Of a stretch of DNA of 30,482 bases, positions 7,660-15,196 are shown one piece after another. Position 1 is the first letter of the stretch; each line of letters begins with the position of its first letter. Both the position numbers and the translations under genes were made by a program. Where the stretch lies: positions 1-30,482 of the forward strand of contig JAITAC010000082.1 in NCBI GenBank assembly GCA_031284345.1. The letters run 5' to 3'. Origin of the DNA: Holosporaceae bacterium (GTDB lineage: Bacteria; Pseudomonadota; Alphaproteobacteria; UBA3830). A model generated the notes under the pieces. That model searched no databases, was not told the DNA's origin, and saw only the letters and a list, made by a program, of their open reading frames with translations.

Positions 7660-8573
7660 TCGGCAAGTTTTTTATTTACGACACACGTATGATCCTTCGT
7701 TTGCGGAAAAATCGGTGGTAAATCTTTTACGGCAGCGCCTTTTAGGATCTTTGCCGCCAGTTTCCCGGCGTTTCTGCCGACGGATTCATAACTCACTCCG
7801 AAGCTTGCGAGGGCCAATCCGTCGCGCACCGCCTGATCCTCGGCATTGAACACCGGTATGTTCATCTTCTGCGCCTCAGACGCGATGATCGGGAGAGCCG
7901 GCTGAATCGGACCACTGGTTCCAACGTAGATAAGGTCGACTTTTCCACGAAATTCCTGCATGCGCATCGGAATATCGCGGGATTGATCCACCGGAATTGC
8001 CACAACAGATAATCCGACTTTTGCCGCCGCGTCCTTCATCATCTTCACGAGCGCGGCGTCGTTGCTTTCGGAAGTGGAATACAGCAATCCAACGGTTTTG
8101 ACTTTTGGCAGTATGGTTTTCACGAAACTCAGGAATAGCCCTAAATCTTCCTGATCGGAGCCTCCGGTCATATTTTCATGGGAATGGGTTTTATCTTTCA
8201 GGATGCCCGCTGCAACCGGATCCGTGATATCGCAGAAAATCAATGGGATATCTCGGATTTTTCCCTTGGCGAACTGCGCAACCGGGGTAGATTTCACGAT
8301 GATCACTTTTGGCTTGGACGCCATGAGCTTTGTGATCATTTGGGGGATGAGTGCCGGATCGAAACCAACATCTGCGACGTCGTATCGAACAGTTTTTCCA
8401 TCAATAAACCCATTGTCCGCGAGTTCCGCTTTGGTGCCGCTCAGGGAAGCCTCCAGGGATGCGTGCGGACCGTAATTGGCGATGGCCACCACCGGTAAAT
8501 CGACGTTTTTATTGAAATAGGCGACGCTAACGACGCCAGAAACCACGGCAATTGCCGCTAATATTTTTTTCAT
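7617..8573 (-). CDS. Solitary ABC substrate-binding protein, copy 2 (PF04392 family)
   Basis: A 318-residue paralogue of the protein at 5989-6945, same length and alignable without gaps over the parts compared (S-T-P-V-A-Q-F-A-K-G-K-I-R-D-I-P-L shared almost exactly). Unlike copy 1 it has no lipobox cysteine: the N-terminus is MKKILAAIAVVSGVVSVAYF, so it is either cleaved and soluble or held by an uncleaved anchor. It has its own promoter (8872-8900), a GGAG site, and no permease or ATPase beside it. It probably delivers a related ligand to the same importer. Its 3' flank carries a MITE, and a remnant of a further copy lies at 9757-9865. Confidence 0.88.
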   Translation of the reverse strand: MKKILAAIAVVSGVVSVAYFNKNVDLPVVAIANYGPHASLEASLSGTKAELADNGFIDGKTVRYDVADVGFDPALIPQMITKLMASKPKVIIVKSTPVAQFAKGKIRDIPLIFCDITDPVAAGILKDKTHSHENMTGGSDQEDLGLFLSFVKTILPKVKTVGLLYSTSESNDAALVKMMKDAAAKVGLSVVAIPVDQSRDIPMRMQEFRGKVDLIYVGTSGPIQPALPIIASEAQKMNIPVFNAEDQAVRDGLALASFGVSYESVGRNAGKLAAKILKGAAVKDLPPIFPQTKDHTCVVNKKLAEKFRIKIPENATKY

Positions 8574-8644
8574 GGTAAATCTCCATAGATTTCGTGTTTT
8601 TATACATTTTTCTGCTTCGTAATTAATTGATGATTAGAATTTGC

Positions 8645-8656
8645 GGCCAAAAGGCC
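8645..8656 (-). promoter_or_regulatory. GGCC-N4-GGCC hairpin in the leader of binding-protein copy 2
   Basis: GGCC-TTTT-GGCC on the transcribed strand, preceded by a T-rich run, 72 bases before the ATG. The leader of copy 1 holds the same motif (GGCC-ATTA-GGCC, 7051-7062), also preceded by a T-run, although most of the two leaders no longer align. It could be a shared control element or a leftover of the duplication. The stem is only 4 bp. Confidence 0.35.
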
Positions 8657-8871
8657 AGAAAAAATGCAAAAAACAAGCGCAACTACGCGAGATTTGCTGA
8701 TCCATAAATGATATAAACGCGATCGAAAAAGAAAACATTGCAGACATCCCAAATGACTAAAAACCAAGCTCAACGCAAGCGACCTAACGACGCCAACGCC
8801 ACCATGGTAAGCTTTCAATCATTCCAGACATTATCGACTCCAAAGTTTTTCATAAAAGCAACTCAGTATAT

Positions 8872-8900
8872 TATATATACCACTATCGTTATTTTGTCAA
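8872..8900 (-). promoter_or_regulatory. Sigma70-type promoter of binding-protein copy 2
   Basis: Minus strand TTGACA (8895-8900) and TATATA (8872-8877) with a 17-base spacer. The predicted start near 8865 gives a leader of about 290 bases, as unusually long as that of copy 1. Confidence 0.7.
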
Positions 8901-9161
8901 GTTCTTGCTAGTACATTTTTCAGGTTTTTTACAAACTCTCTTTCCGAGAATGTATGTGAGGTGAAGCTATTGGATTATGCTACCGAATAATCTATAATGT
9001 GGCAGTTGATGTTAGGCCGTTTCTAGAGGGTTTGTTGAATTTATCGCTTATGCGCTGCGTTGGTATTATCGGTTCCACGTTGAGTTTGCATCTGTTTTTC
9101 CCTAGTGACGGCGCGAATGCCGACGATTCCAAGGTTCAGTTGTTTTGTTAGTGGTTTTACC
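8901..9161. other. Spacer with a doubtful small ORF
   Basis: No supported gene. A 33-codon plus-strand ORF (9050-9151) begins like a signal peptide (M-R-C-V-G-I-I-G-S-T-L-S-L-H-L-F-F) and stops 10 bases before the broken TPR gene. It has no ribosome site and is more likely part of a decayed gene than a working peptide. Confidence 0.35.
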
Positions 9162-9756
9162 GTGAGTAACGAAGATCTTTCAATAATCGAGTAAATAAAC
9201 GAGGAACTGAAAAACGACCAGCAGATGGCGTTTCTGAAAAAGCATTCCAGCACAATTTTGGGGCCATTGTGGTGGTTGTAATTGGCATATTCATACATTC
9301 ATCGACGCGTGAGAAAGAAAAAAGAGAGATGGAAGATATCACGAACGCACTTCTTTGATATGGTTGGGAATCCACACTCCAAAGATGCTGTGATTGCCAA
9401 GCTGCTGGAAGAGGCTCCAGCAGAGCTGCGTCCCATTCTCATAATACTGAAATCTGGCAAAAAGTTAGCTGTTGGAGACTTTGCTGAGGAAAATCTCAAG
9501 CCGCTGCTGGAGTTATCCAACAGGCATGGCGTGGACATAGTATGGAAGGATCTTGCACTACTTATATATGCATCGTATCCCACAAGGCGCCATCTGGGCT
9601 AATGAAACTACTGGAGCCGCTCACCGGCGATGACAGACCGTTTCGCTTTACCGCTATGGAATTCATTGGAATGCTGTACGAAAACGAAGGGAACCATGAT
9701 AAGGCGCTGAAGTACTTGGATATGATCATTAATAAAGAGGTTTCGAAGACGCTAAA
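9162..9756 (+). pseudogene. Broken YfgM-like (TPR_21 type) membrane-anchored protein gene
   Basis: Joining three frames rebuilds a typical alphaproteobacterial YfgM-like protein. It has a cytoplasmic start (GTG, S-N-E-D-L-S-I-I-E), then E-E-L-K-N-D-Q-Q-M-A-F-L-K-K-H, one membrane segment (I-V-V-V-V-I-G-I-F-I), a helical TPR-like periplasmic part with P-L-T-G-D-D-R-P-F-R-F, and a C-terminal pair of helices. Lesions: a TAA at 9192-9194 (GAA to TAA would explain it), loss of one G in a G-run at 9260-9263, a net +1 shift near 9355, and another shift near 9570-9590. The last dozen residues are replaced by the duplicated segment that starts at 9757. YfgM works with BamB/SecYEG in envelope protein quality control in other bacteria; here it is dead. 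Confidence 0.8.
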
Positions 9757-9865
9757 GCGCAGAGTAACTTTTGCACGCCGGAGGTTTTAAACCCAATGAA
9801 AAAATCAAAATACATTTCAGAATCAATATTTTGTCGCGTTTGCAGAAATCTTTATGCCGAATTTT
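9757..9865 (-). pseudogene. 3' tail of a third binding-protein copy, with empty MITE site
   Basis: This 109-bp piece is a direct repeat of 7449-7659 without the MITE. Read on the minus strand it encodes the end of the PF04392 protein (K-F-G-I-K-I-S-A-N-A-T-K-Y-stop, against K-F-R-I-K-I-P-E-N-A-T-K-Y-stop in copy 2). The rest of that copy is missing: similarity ends abruptly at 9865. The single TCA at 9817-9819 is the ancestral target of the element at 7512-7610. Confidence 0.85.
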
Positions 9866-10253
9866 AGCGCTAGCGTGTTCAACCATCCTACGTGCCCACA
9901 TAAAATTTATTTAATAAAAAACAAAAAATGGTTATAGTTAATAGAAAATTAACTATTCCATGCTACATTATGTCTAGTAGGTAGCATAAATTGCTTAAAA
10001 TATTTTTTGTGGAGCAGTAAATATAAAACGAAAGACAGCGCTTGGAATAATGTCTGTCGGTTGTTTTCTTTGTATAAAAAATTGCCGAGATCCAAGCAAT
10101 AAAATTGGCAATGCCGATGGCAAAAAAATGGATGTCCGCAACTTTGTTATGGTGTTAATACAATTATTTAGTTGTTTCATCTTATGTTTTTTGGGAGACA
10201 AGATGTCATTGCTAGGAAGATATTTTTTGCAAAAACAATGCGGAAGGCAGGAT
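9866..10253. other. Gene-free AT-rich stretch with two back-to-back perfect hairpins
   Basis: ATAGTTAAT / ATTAACTAT (9934-9956, 9-bp stem, 5-base loop) is followed three bases later by ATGCTAC / GTAGCAT (9960-9987, 7-bp stem). A T6 run follows at about 10003-10008. They may form a terminator or a small structured RNA; no promoter was identified. A 79-codon ORF at 10050-10289 is not supported by a ribosome site or a recognisable sequence. Confidence 0.45.
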
Positions 10254-10325
10254 GGGACGCTTAGAATCCGAAAATTTTTTTCAATATAAATGCCTTGGAA
10301 ACAAAATTTCGGATATCGACAATCT
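10254..10325. repeat. Palindromic element, copy 1
   Basis: The 49-bp core (10266-10314) begins ATCCGAAAATTTTTTTC and ends GGAAACAAAATTTCGGAT. The ends are inverted repeats of each other, and similarity to the other copies continues about 11 bp on each side. It lies about 100 bp upstream of the secreted 189-residue protein gene. Confidence 0.75.
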
Positions 10326-10423
10326 CAGACTAGAATTCATATGGCGAATTCAGCAAAGTTAATTGCAAAAAAATCCATCAGACGATGATTTCAGTAGATA
10401 ACTTTTAATAAAAGGAGAATAAC

Positions 10424-10993
10424 ATGAAACTACAATCAATCATCCTAGTCGGAGCAGCTTTAGGGATTTTGGATGCAAATGCACTGGAACCGGATTTTCA
10501 AAAAGCCGAGAGAGCAAAAGTATATGAAGCAACAAGTGTGGCATATGAAAAATTGAGAACATTTGATGAGAAACTTTCCAATGAGGAAGTGACCTCCAGC
10601 ATCACGCCATATTCCATTGTTAAGAATTTTATCATAAATATGGATAATGCTTCTACTTTTATGTTGGGAATGATAACGGCCGCCGAAAGCTTACATATCG
10701 GCAGTGCATCTGCACTCGACGCCAGGGATATATTTATACAAAAACTACGTATTTTAAATCCGGAACAATTGGCGGAAAAGGGAAGAAACGGAATAGAAAT
10801 ATTAGAAGAGGCGTTTCAGCTTTCACAGCAGGAGCGTCCGGAATTATTATCCAATTTCCAGAGTATTCGCGATGAGCTAGAAAAAGCTGGTATTCGAATA
10901 TCTTCCAACAATCAAGTGATGGAGGTGGAAATCGAGGAGATAATTCCTAACTGCTGTGGATTTCTTTGGGGTCTAATTGGCAGTAAAAAATAG
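10424..10993 (+). CDS. Small secreted protein of unknown function
   Basis: A 189-residue protein with a Sec signal peptide (MKLQSIILVGAALGILDANA, then L-E-P-D-F) and a strong AGGAG ribosome site 7-8 bases before the ATG. The mature part is hydrophilic and almost all predicted helix, with no recognisable motif and two adjacent cysteines near the end (I-P-N-C-C-G-F-L-W-G-L-I-G), a hydrophobic tail that could touch a membrane. It is bracketed by palindromic elements copies 1 and 2 and ends 108 bases before the convergent GT-C-like gene. Likely periplasmic or exported. Confidence 0.8.
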   Translation: MKLQSIILVGAALGILDANALEPDFQKAERAKVYEATSVAYEKLRTFDEKLSNEEVTSSITPYSIVKNFIINMDNASTFMLGMITAAESLHIGSASALDARDIFIQKLRILNPEQLAEKGRNGIEILEEAFQLSQQERPELLSNFQSIRDELEKAGIRISSNNQVMEVEIEEIIPNCCGFLWGLIGSKK

Positions 10994-11018
10994 AAGCGCA
11001 AAGAGCCGCGTGAAATAT

Positions 11019-11101
11019 TGGATTGTTGAATCCGGAATTTTGTTCCGAAGGCATTTACAAGGCATTTACGTCGGAAAAAATTTTTGGATCTCAACGGTCC
11101 T
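11019..11101. repeat. Palindromic element, copy 2, between convergent genes
   Basis: The 60-bp core (11030-11089) runs from ATCCGGAATTTTGTTCCGA to TCGGAAAAAATTTTTGGAT, inverted repeats of each other. The central loop carries an 11-bp tandem duplication (AAGGCATTTAC twice), which explains why it is 11 bp longer than the 49-bp cores. The arms extend outward as well (GGATTGTTGA against TCAACGGTCC). It ends beside the stop of the minus-strand gene at 11102, so its hairpin could also act at the mRNA 3' ends of both convergent genes. Confidence 0.82.
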
Positions 11102-13087
11102 CTATTTGGCGAAAGATTGTTTTAATTTAATCTGGTCGACTCTTGCCAATATGACGTCATTAAATTCGGCGGGGATATTGACAATGCTGATCCAATCTGG
11201 ATATTTTCCTTCGGCAATCATGCCCGCAAATGTGGTGCGCGCGGACGGATTCGCGTAAACAGCGTGTTTTGATATAAAAATATAAGAAGTTTGGGTGATG
11301 TATAGAATTTTTTTGACGATTTCTTCGTTATATTCTTTCTCGATAACTGCGAAATAAGAAAGGATCCCTTTCTCTTGGCGATGGTAGGGAATGCCCACAA
11401 CCTTATGTTTAGTATAATAAAGAGTTAAGGATGATTTTCCGAGATAGGTCAGAATTACAGATGGAGCTACGCTAATATCGTTGAGAAATTTAAAAAATCG
11501 ATTTTCGTGCTGATAGGCTTCCTTATAGGCAGAGCAAATTTTCTGAAATTTCCCATTGCCATCAATCAAAGTTGATAGAATCGGCTGATATTTTTGCACC
11601 ATTTCTGGACAAAAAGCGATGGCGCAGGTCATGAAAATTTTTAAAAATCGCGGCCACATCTTCATGATGACGCCATTCATGCCCATTTCGACGATTAGAG
11701 GCATACTCAGGAACACGGACGTGGCTCGCATTCTATCGGCGCAGGACGCAAAAAACATGTAGCAGCAACTGCAAGTTATTAGAATCCACCAGATGACGTC
11801 TTTGCTGGAGCGCTTTTCCATAATCAAATCGGAGATTTTGCCGTAAATGGCTACGCAGGTCATTATTAAATGTATGCTGAAATATATGGACGAATTTGCA
11901 CCAAAAGCAAACGGAGATTTTAGTTCATCGACACAGGTCTCCAGCCATGTTTTTCGTAGCGCTTCGCTAATGTCGGCGTCTAGACCGTATAAAAATTTAG
12001 GAAACATGAGAAGATATACAATCCCCATAATGCCTCCGGAAAACAGAGCGAAAATCGTTTGCCGTTGGGGAGCGTATTTTTCCCCTAGTTGTGCAATTTT
12101 AAAGCAAGCGGATATGCAAATATATAAAACCAAGTGCACTGTGGAAATTTTATCGTATTCCGCCTGCGGAATGGCAGAATAAAGAATAATCAAAAAGACA
12201 AAAATCCCTATATCTCGAAGTGCACATTTATTCGCATCCATAAAACGATACAACAGCAGAGATCCAAAGAAAAAAATATTTATCCAGCTGAAAGGACAAA
12301 ATAAAAAGATTATAACGCCAATGCTGCAGGAAGTTATCATATTTTTCCGATACAGCATCTTTAGTTTTTCCGTGTCTTGGTGGACAAATAAAAACAGCAT
12401 TGCCTCCGCCAGCAGCAGAATAATGAGCGTTTCCGGCGATATCCAGACGCATATGGCAGACGCAACAGCGGATTTCAGGCATGCGCTACTGTTTTGAAAA
12501 TTCGATTCCGCCAGAACCGTAATAAAATATAAATAAATGCAGAGAAACAATAAAATTAATGCGTGATGATCCGGACGTCCAAACATGTTGCTGTAATTTA
12601 TGGCCACATTGACGGCATAGGCGAAAGTAGCTAAAAACGCAGCCGTTCTGGACATAATTTTCTGAAATAATTTGAATACAATAATTATGGTTATGCTTTT
12701 TAAAAAAGGCGCTATAAAAAATCCAACGTATTCGGTGGCGTCATTTATGGAATCCAGGAAGAAGTTTAAAATATACGATGGAATTATGAGGAAAAAATCA
12801 TAAAAACGCGTCCAGTGCAAATCTCCGCCAAAAGGAACGTTGGCGCGAGCAATTACTGAATTTGCCAAGTCATAATGGGTGAAGAAATCTCGAATTCGGA
12901 CTAAAGTTATGTAGTCATCCGTATCGAAAAAATGCATTTTGTAATCGCCGAAGAAGCATACGAAAAAATGTACGCGTGCGTAGCACATGAAAGACGCAAT
13001 TAATCCAGCAATAATCAGGATTATTTCCAAACGATATTTTTTTAACAACGTCATAAATTTTACTATTATTTTATATTGATTTATCAT
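11102..13087 (-). CDS. Polytopic membrane protein, GT-C glycosyltransferase-like
   Basis: A 661-residue protein with about a dozen membrane segments and a C-terminal soluble part of about 150 residues. Near the N-terminus, in the first external loop, F-F-D-T-D-D-Y-I-T-L-V-R-I-R-D-F followed by H-W-T-R-F-Y-D matches a family of alphaproteobacterial membrane proteins that I remember as having D-D-Y-x-R-L-x-Q-V-R-D and H-W-S-R-L-x-D. G-R-P-D-H-H-A-L and W-I-S-P-E-T-L also fit. The acidic motif after the first membrane segment and the topology recall GT-C/STT3-type sugar transferases that use lipid-linked donors, but no substrate can be named. ATG at 13087 is kept as start; an in-frame ATG lies 11 codons later. 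It is divergent from the gene at 13293. Confidence 0.72.
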   Translation of the reverse strand: MINQYKIIVKFMTLLKKYRLEIILIIAGLIASFMCYARVHFFVCFFGDYKMHFFDTDDYITLVRIRDFFTHYDLANSVIARANVPFGGDLHWTRFYDFFLIIPSYILNFFLDSINDATEYVGFFIAPFLKSITIIIVFKLFQKIMSRTAAFLATFAYAVNVAINYSNMFGRPDHHALILLFLCIYLYFITVLAESNFQNSSACLKSAVASAICVWISPETLIILLLAEAMLFLFVHQDTEKLKMLYRKNMITSCSIGVIIFLFCPFSWINIFFFGSLLLYRFMDANKCALRDIGIFVFLIILYSAIPQAEYDKISTVHLVLYICISACFKIAQLGEKYAPQRQTIFALFSGGIMGIVYLLMFPKFLYGLDADISEALRKTWLETCVDELKSPFAFGANSSIYFSIHLIMTCVAIYGKISDLIMEKRSSKDVIWWILITCSCCYMFFASCADRMRATSVFLSMPLIVEMGMNGVIMKMWPRFLKIFMTCAIAFCPEMVQKYQPILSTLIDGNGKFQKICSAYKEAYQHENRFFKFLNDISVAPSVILTYLGKSSLTLYYTKHKVVGIPYHRQEKGILSYFAVIEKEYNEEIVKKILYITQTSYIFISKHAVYANPSARTTFAGMIAEGKYPDWISIVNIPAEFNDVILARVDQIKLKQSFAK

Positions 13088-13236
13088 ACAGCATTCCGAA
13101 TTGAAGTACTAGCTTAAAAAATACTTACTTTTTTCGGGGATTTTAAAGGGACTAGCAATTTTTGGATGCAAAAGATGCAGGAAAAATGGATTTCCACATT
13201 TATTTTCATATTTTTACAAAAAAAAGTCTAAAATAC

Positions 13237-13265
13237 TTGACAAATATGTGCAAAGTGTGTATTAT
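13237..13265 (+). promoter_or_regulatory. Sigma70-type promoter of the SGHY-module protein gene
   Basis: TTGACA (13237-13242), 17-base spacer, TATTAT (13260-13265); the ATG is at 13293, so the leader is about 20 bases. Confidence 0.8.
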
Positions 13266-13292
13266 TAATGTAATAGAAAAAAAGTAGGCGTT

Positions 13293-14966
13293 ATGATTAT
13301 GAAATTTCTAGATAAAATACTGTCGTATGCTCTTAGATGCATTATAATATGTGTCACGCAATTTGTCTATGGTATAGCAGTTGATGGCGCAGAAAATTCT
13401 ACTACCGAGCAAGTGGATCCCGATTCTATAACGTCGCCAAGAACCGTATCGCCCGGCATTGCAAAATTTCAAGATGTCACGGCAAAAGTTATGAGAGCAA
13501 TATCTACATCTCCGGAGCAAAATTTTTCGAATGATGACTTTTCTGAACTAATAAAAAAAATTTTTTCCGTACGAATATCGCACTCTGATTTGCCCGATAA
13601 TCCCGAAAGTGACGGAGTTACGGCAGAGTTGGCTAACGCCATAACTGAATATCATAGCATACCGAAAACTGTCTATGAATCGCTACCTAGAAGATCATTT
13701 GCGCTATTCTGCATATGTCGAATGTGCCTGCAGCAAAGTCATGTTTTACAAAAAAAAGGACTTTCCACAAAAAACATTGATAAAATTTTTGAGCAAGCGG
13801 CAGCTAAACATAACTATATAGTACAGCTAACCAGAAAGCTTGCTGTCCTAAATAAAGAAAGGCCAAAGGGTCAAAAAATAGATGCATTTGTTGAGTTTTT
13901 TAATACCTATTTTATATCTAATGAAGTTGGCAAAGCTCGCACCAAAATTATGACAGATTTAGACTGCTATATGGAAGCGTTAGATCCGTATCTAAGAGGA
14001 AATAGCAATAGCTCGGGCATATTCCTGAACCCAGATTATGTAAGGTGGAGAAAATTGGTAGAAGGGGGGAAAACAAATTTAGGTTTTTTTATGTGGTTAG
14101 AAGGTCTTGGCAAGAGAAGTGTTAGATATGAGAAGAGCAGCAATCTCGTACTAGAGCCACTAACGGGAATAATAACAGAAATTTCTCCTAATAATTATTC
14201 AAACATTCTCAAATTACCTACCGGTTGTTATGATTTTGTTGTCACAAAGAACGGAAAGTTTTATTTTAGTCCATCTGAGATTGGCGTTAAGCATATTGGA
14301 TTAAGTCAGGGAAAACCAGTTGCATTTGCCGGAGAAATATCAATATCCCAAGGAAAGATAGTAGTCATAAACAATCATAGCGGTCATTTTCGCCCTAGCA
14401 CAGATTTTGTCCTATTTGTACTGGATGTTCTAAAAAAGGCAAATTGTATAAATGGAGGATATTTCGCATTAAGCTTTAATAATCTCTACGACATAAAAAA
14501 CCCTGGTGACGAATTATTATTTACCTACTATGCGGACCAAGAGTTTCCGAAGAGCGGAAAGAACATATACGAAAATAATTCTGTATCTTCAAAAGATTTA
14601 GAAACACTAATACAAGATGGTGCACTGACAGGTGAGGTTTATATTACTAAAACTGATGACGATATGTTTTACATATCAAGCATAAATAAATATTATTCTT
14701 TCGAGTCTGATTGCTCAAGACTGTTTGCTCGTTATCCGAATGGAAAAAGCAGAAAATATACAGTACAAGTGGTCATAGAAAACAAAAAAATTATAGAAAT
14801 AAATAATATTTTACCTAATGAACTTGCTGTGTATTTTCCCGAGCTGCAGTTGGCCTACAAAGATTTTCAAAGCTATAATCTTGTTCCAGCAGGAAAAGAA
14901 CCTACCAAAATAGTTAACAAAAAATCAAAGCAGAATGGAATTAGCGAGTTTGCCTATCGCTTTTAG
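13293..14966 (+). CDS. Secreted protein with an IQM-like 'SGHY-P' module
   Basis: A 557-residue protein with a signal-peptide-like start (K-F-L-D-K-I-L-S-Y-A-L then a hydrophobic run ending V-Y-G-I-A). Residues about 251-385 carry a module I recognise from plant IQ-motif (IQM) proteins and uncharacterised bacterial proteins. It has W-R-K-L-V-E-G-G-K-T-N-L-G-F-F-M-W-L-E-G, then F-V-V-T-K-N-G-K-F-Y-F, the G-K-P-V-A-F-A-G-E-I-S-I block, and I-N-N-H-S-G-H-F-R-P followed by a helix. The usual 'HHSSF' is H-I-G-L-S here and the Y of SGHY is F. The biochemical role of the module is not known to me. N- and C-terminal parts are unrecognised. It has a strong promoter, short leader and its own locus; a host-directed exported protein is a reasonable guess only. 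Confidence 0.78.
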   Translation: MIMKFLDKILSYALRCIIICVTQFVYGIAVDGAENSTTEQVDPDSITSPRTVSPGIAKFQDVTAKVMRAISTSPEQNFSNDDFSELIKKIFSVRISHSDLPDNPESDGVTAELANAITEYHSIPKTVYESLPRRSFALFCICRMCLQQSHVLQKKGLSTKNIDKIFEQAAAKHNYIVQLTRKLAVLNKERPKGQKIDAFVEFFNTYFISNEVGKARTKIMTDLDCYMEALDPYLRGNSNSSGIFLNPDYVRWRKLVEGGKTNLGFFMWLEGLGKRSVRYEKSSNLVLEPLTGIITEISPNNYSNILKLPTGCYDFVVTKNGKFYFSPSEIGVKHIGLSQGKPVAFAGEISISQGKIVVINNHSGHFRPSTDFVLFVLDVLKKANCINGGYFALSFNNLYDIKNPGDELLFTYYADQEFPKSGKNIYENNSVSSKDLETLIQDGALTGEVYITKTDDDMFYISSINKYYSFESDCSRLFARYPNGKSRKYTVQVVIENKKIIEINNILPNELAVYFPELQLAYKDFQSYNLVPAGKEPTKIVNKKSKQNGISEFAYRF

Positions 14967-14993
14967 GAGAGGCCATGATTGCCGAATGATTTT

Positions 14994-15092
14994 TATCAGG
15001 TCCCATCTCTGATTTGCCATTGCCGACTGGGTAGCGACTGGTAGAGTACGCACTTCGCAAATTGTTTGGATAATTCAAAATGGGATCTGGTA
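14994..15092 (+). mobile_element. 99-bp MITE-like element, second full copy
   Basis: Same length as the reverse complement of 7512-7610, with 12 differences in 99 by eye. Ends TATCAGGTCCCAT and ATGGGATCTGGTA, flanked by TTT on both sides (14991-14993, 15093-15095), consistent with a 3-bp target duplication. It sits between the stop of the SGHY-module gene and the tlc terminator. One strand is an open frame throughout. Confidence 0.88.
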
Positions 15093-15140
15093 TTTTTTGC
15101 AATTTATCGGAGTTTATTAATTTTTGTGTATGTTTAGGCG

Positions 15141-15176
15141 AAAAAAAATATCCCCGCTGATAAATTAGCGGGGATA
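15141..15176 (-). terminator. Intrinsic terminator of tlc
   Basis: On the minus strand TATCCCCGCT (15176-15167) pairs perfectly with AGCGGGGATA (15158-15149) across an 8-base loop and is followed by eight T. It lies 20 bases past the tlc stop. Confidence 0.95.
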
Positions 15177-15196
15177 GAAGAATGGGCCGTGAACTA

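Noticed and set aside
7463..7849. 128-codon plus-strand ORF through the MITE and antisense to the binding protein
   Set aside because: The open frame is produced by the MITE (open in one frame) joined to a shadow frame; not a gene.
8600..8818. 72-codon minus-strand ORF in the leader of binding-protein copy 2
   Set aside because: TTG start without ribosome site, odd composition; more likely untranslated leader. The hairpin inside it is reported instead.
10050..10289. 79-codon ORF with one hydrophobic stretch
   Set aside because: No ribosome site, overlaps palindromic element copy 1, no recognisable sequence.
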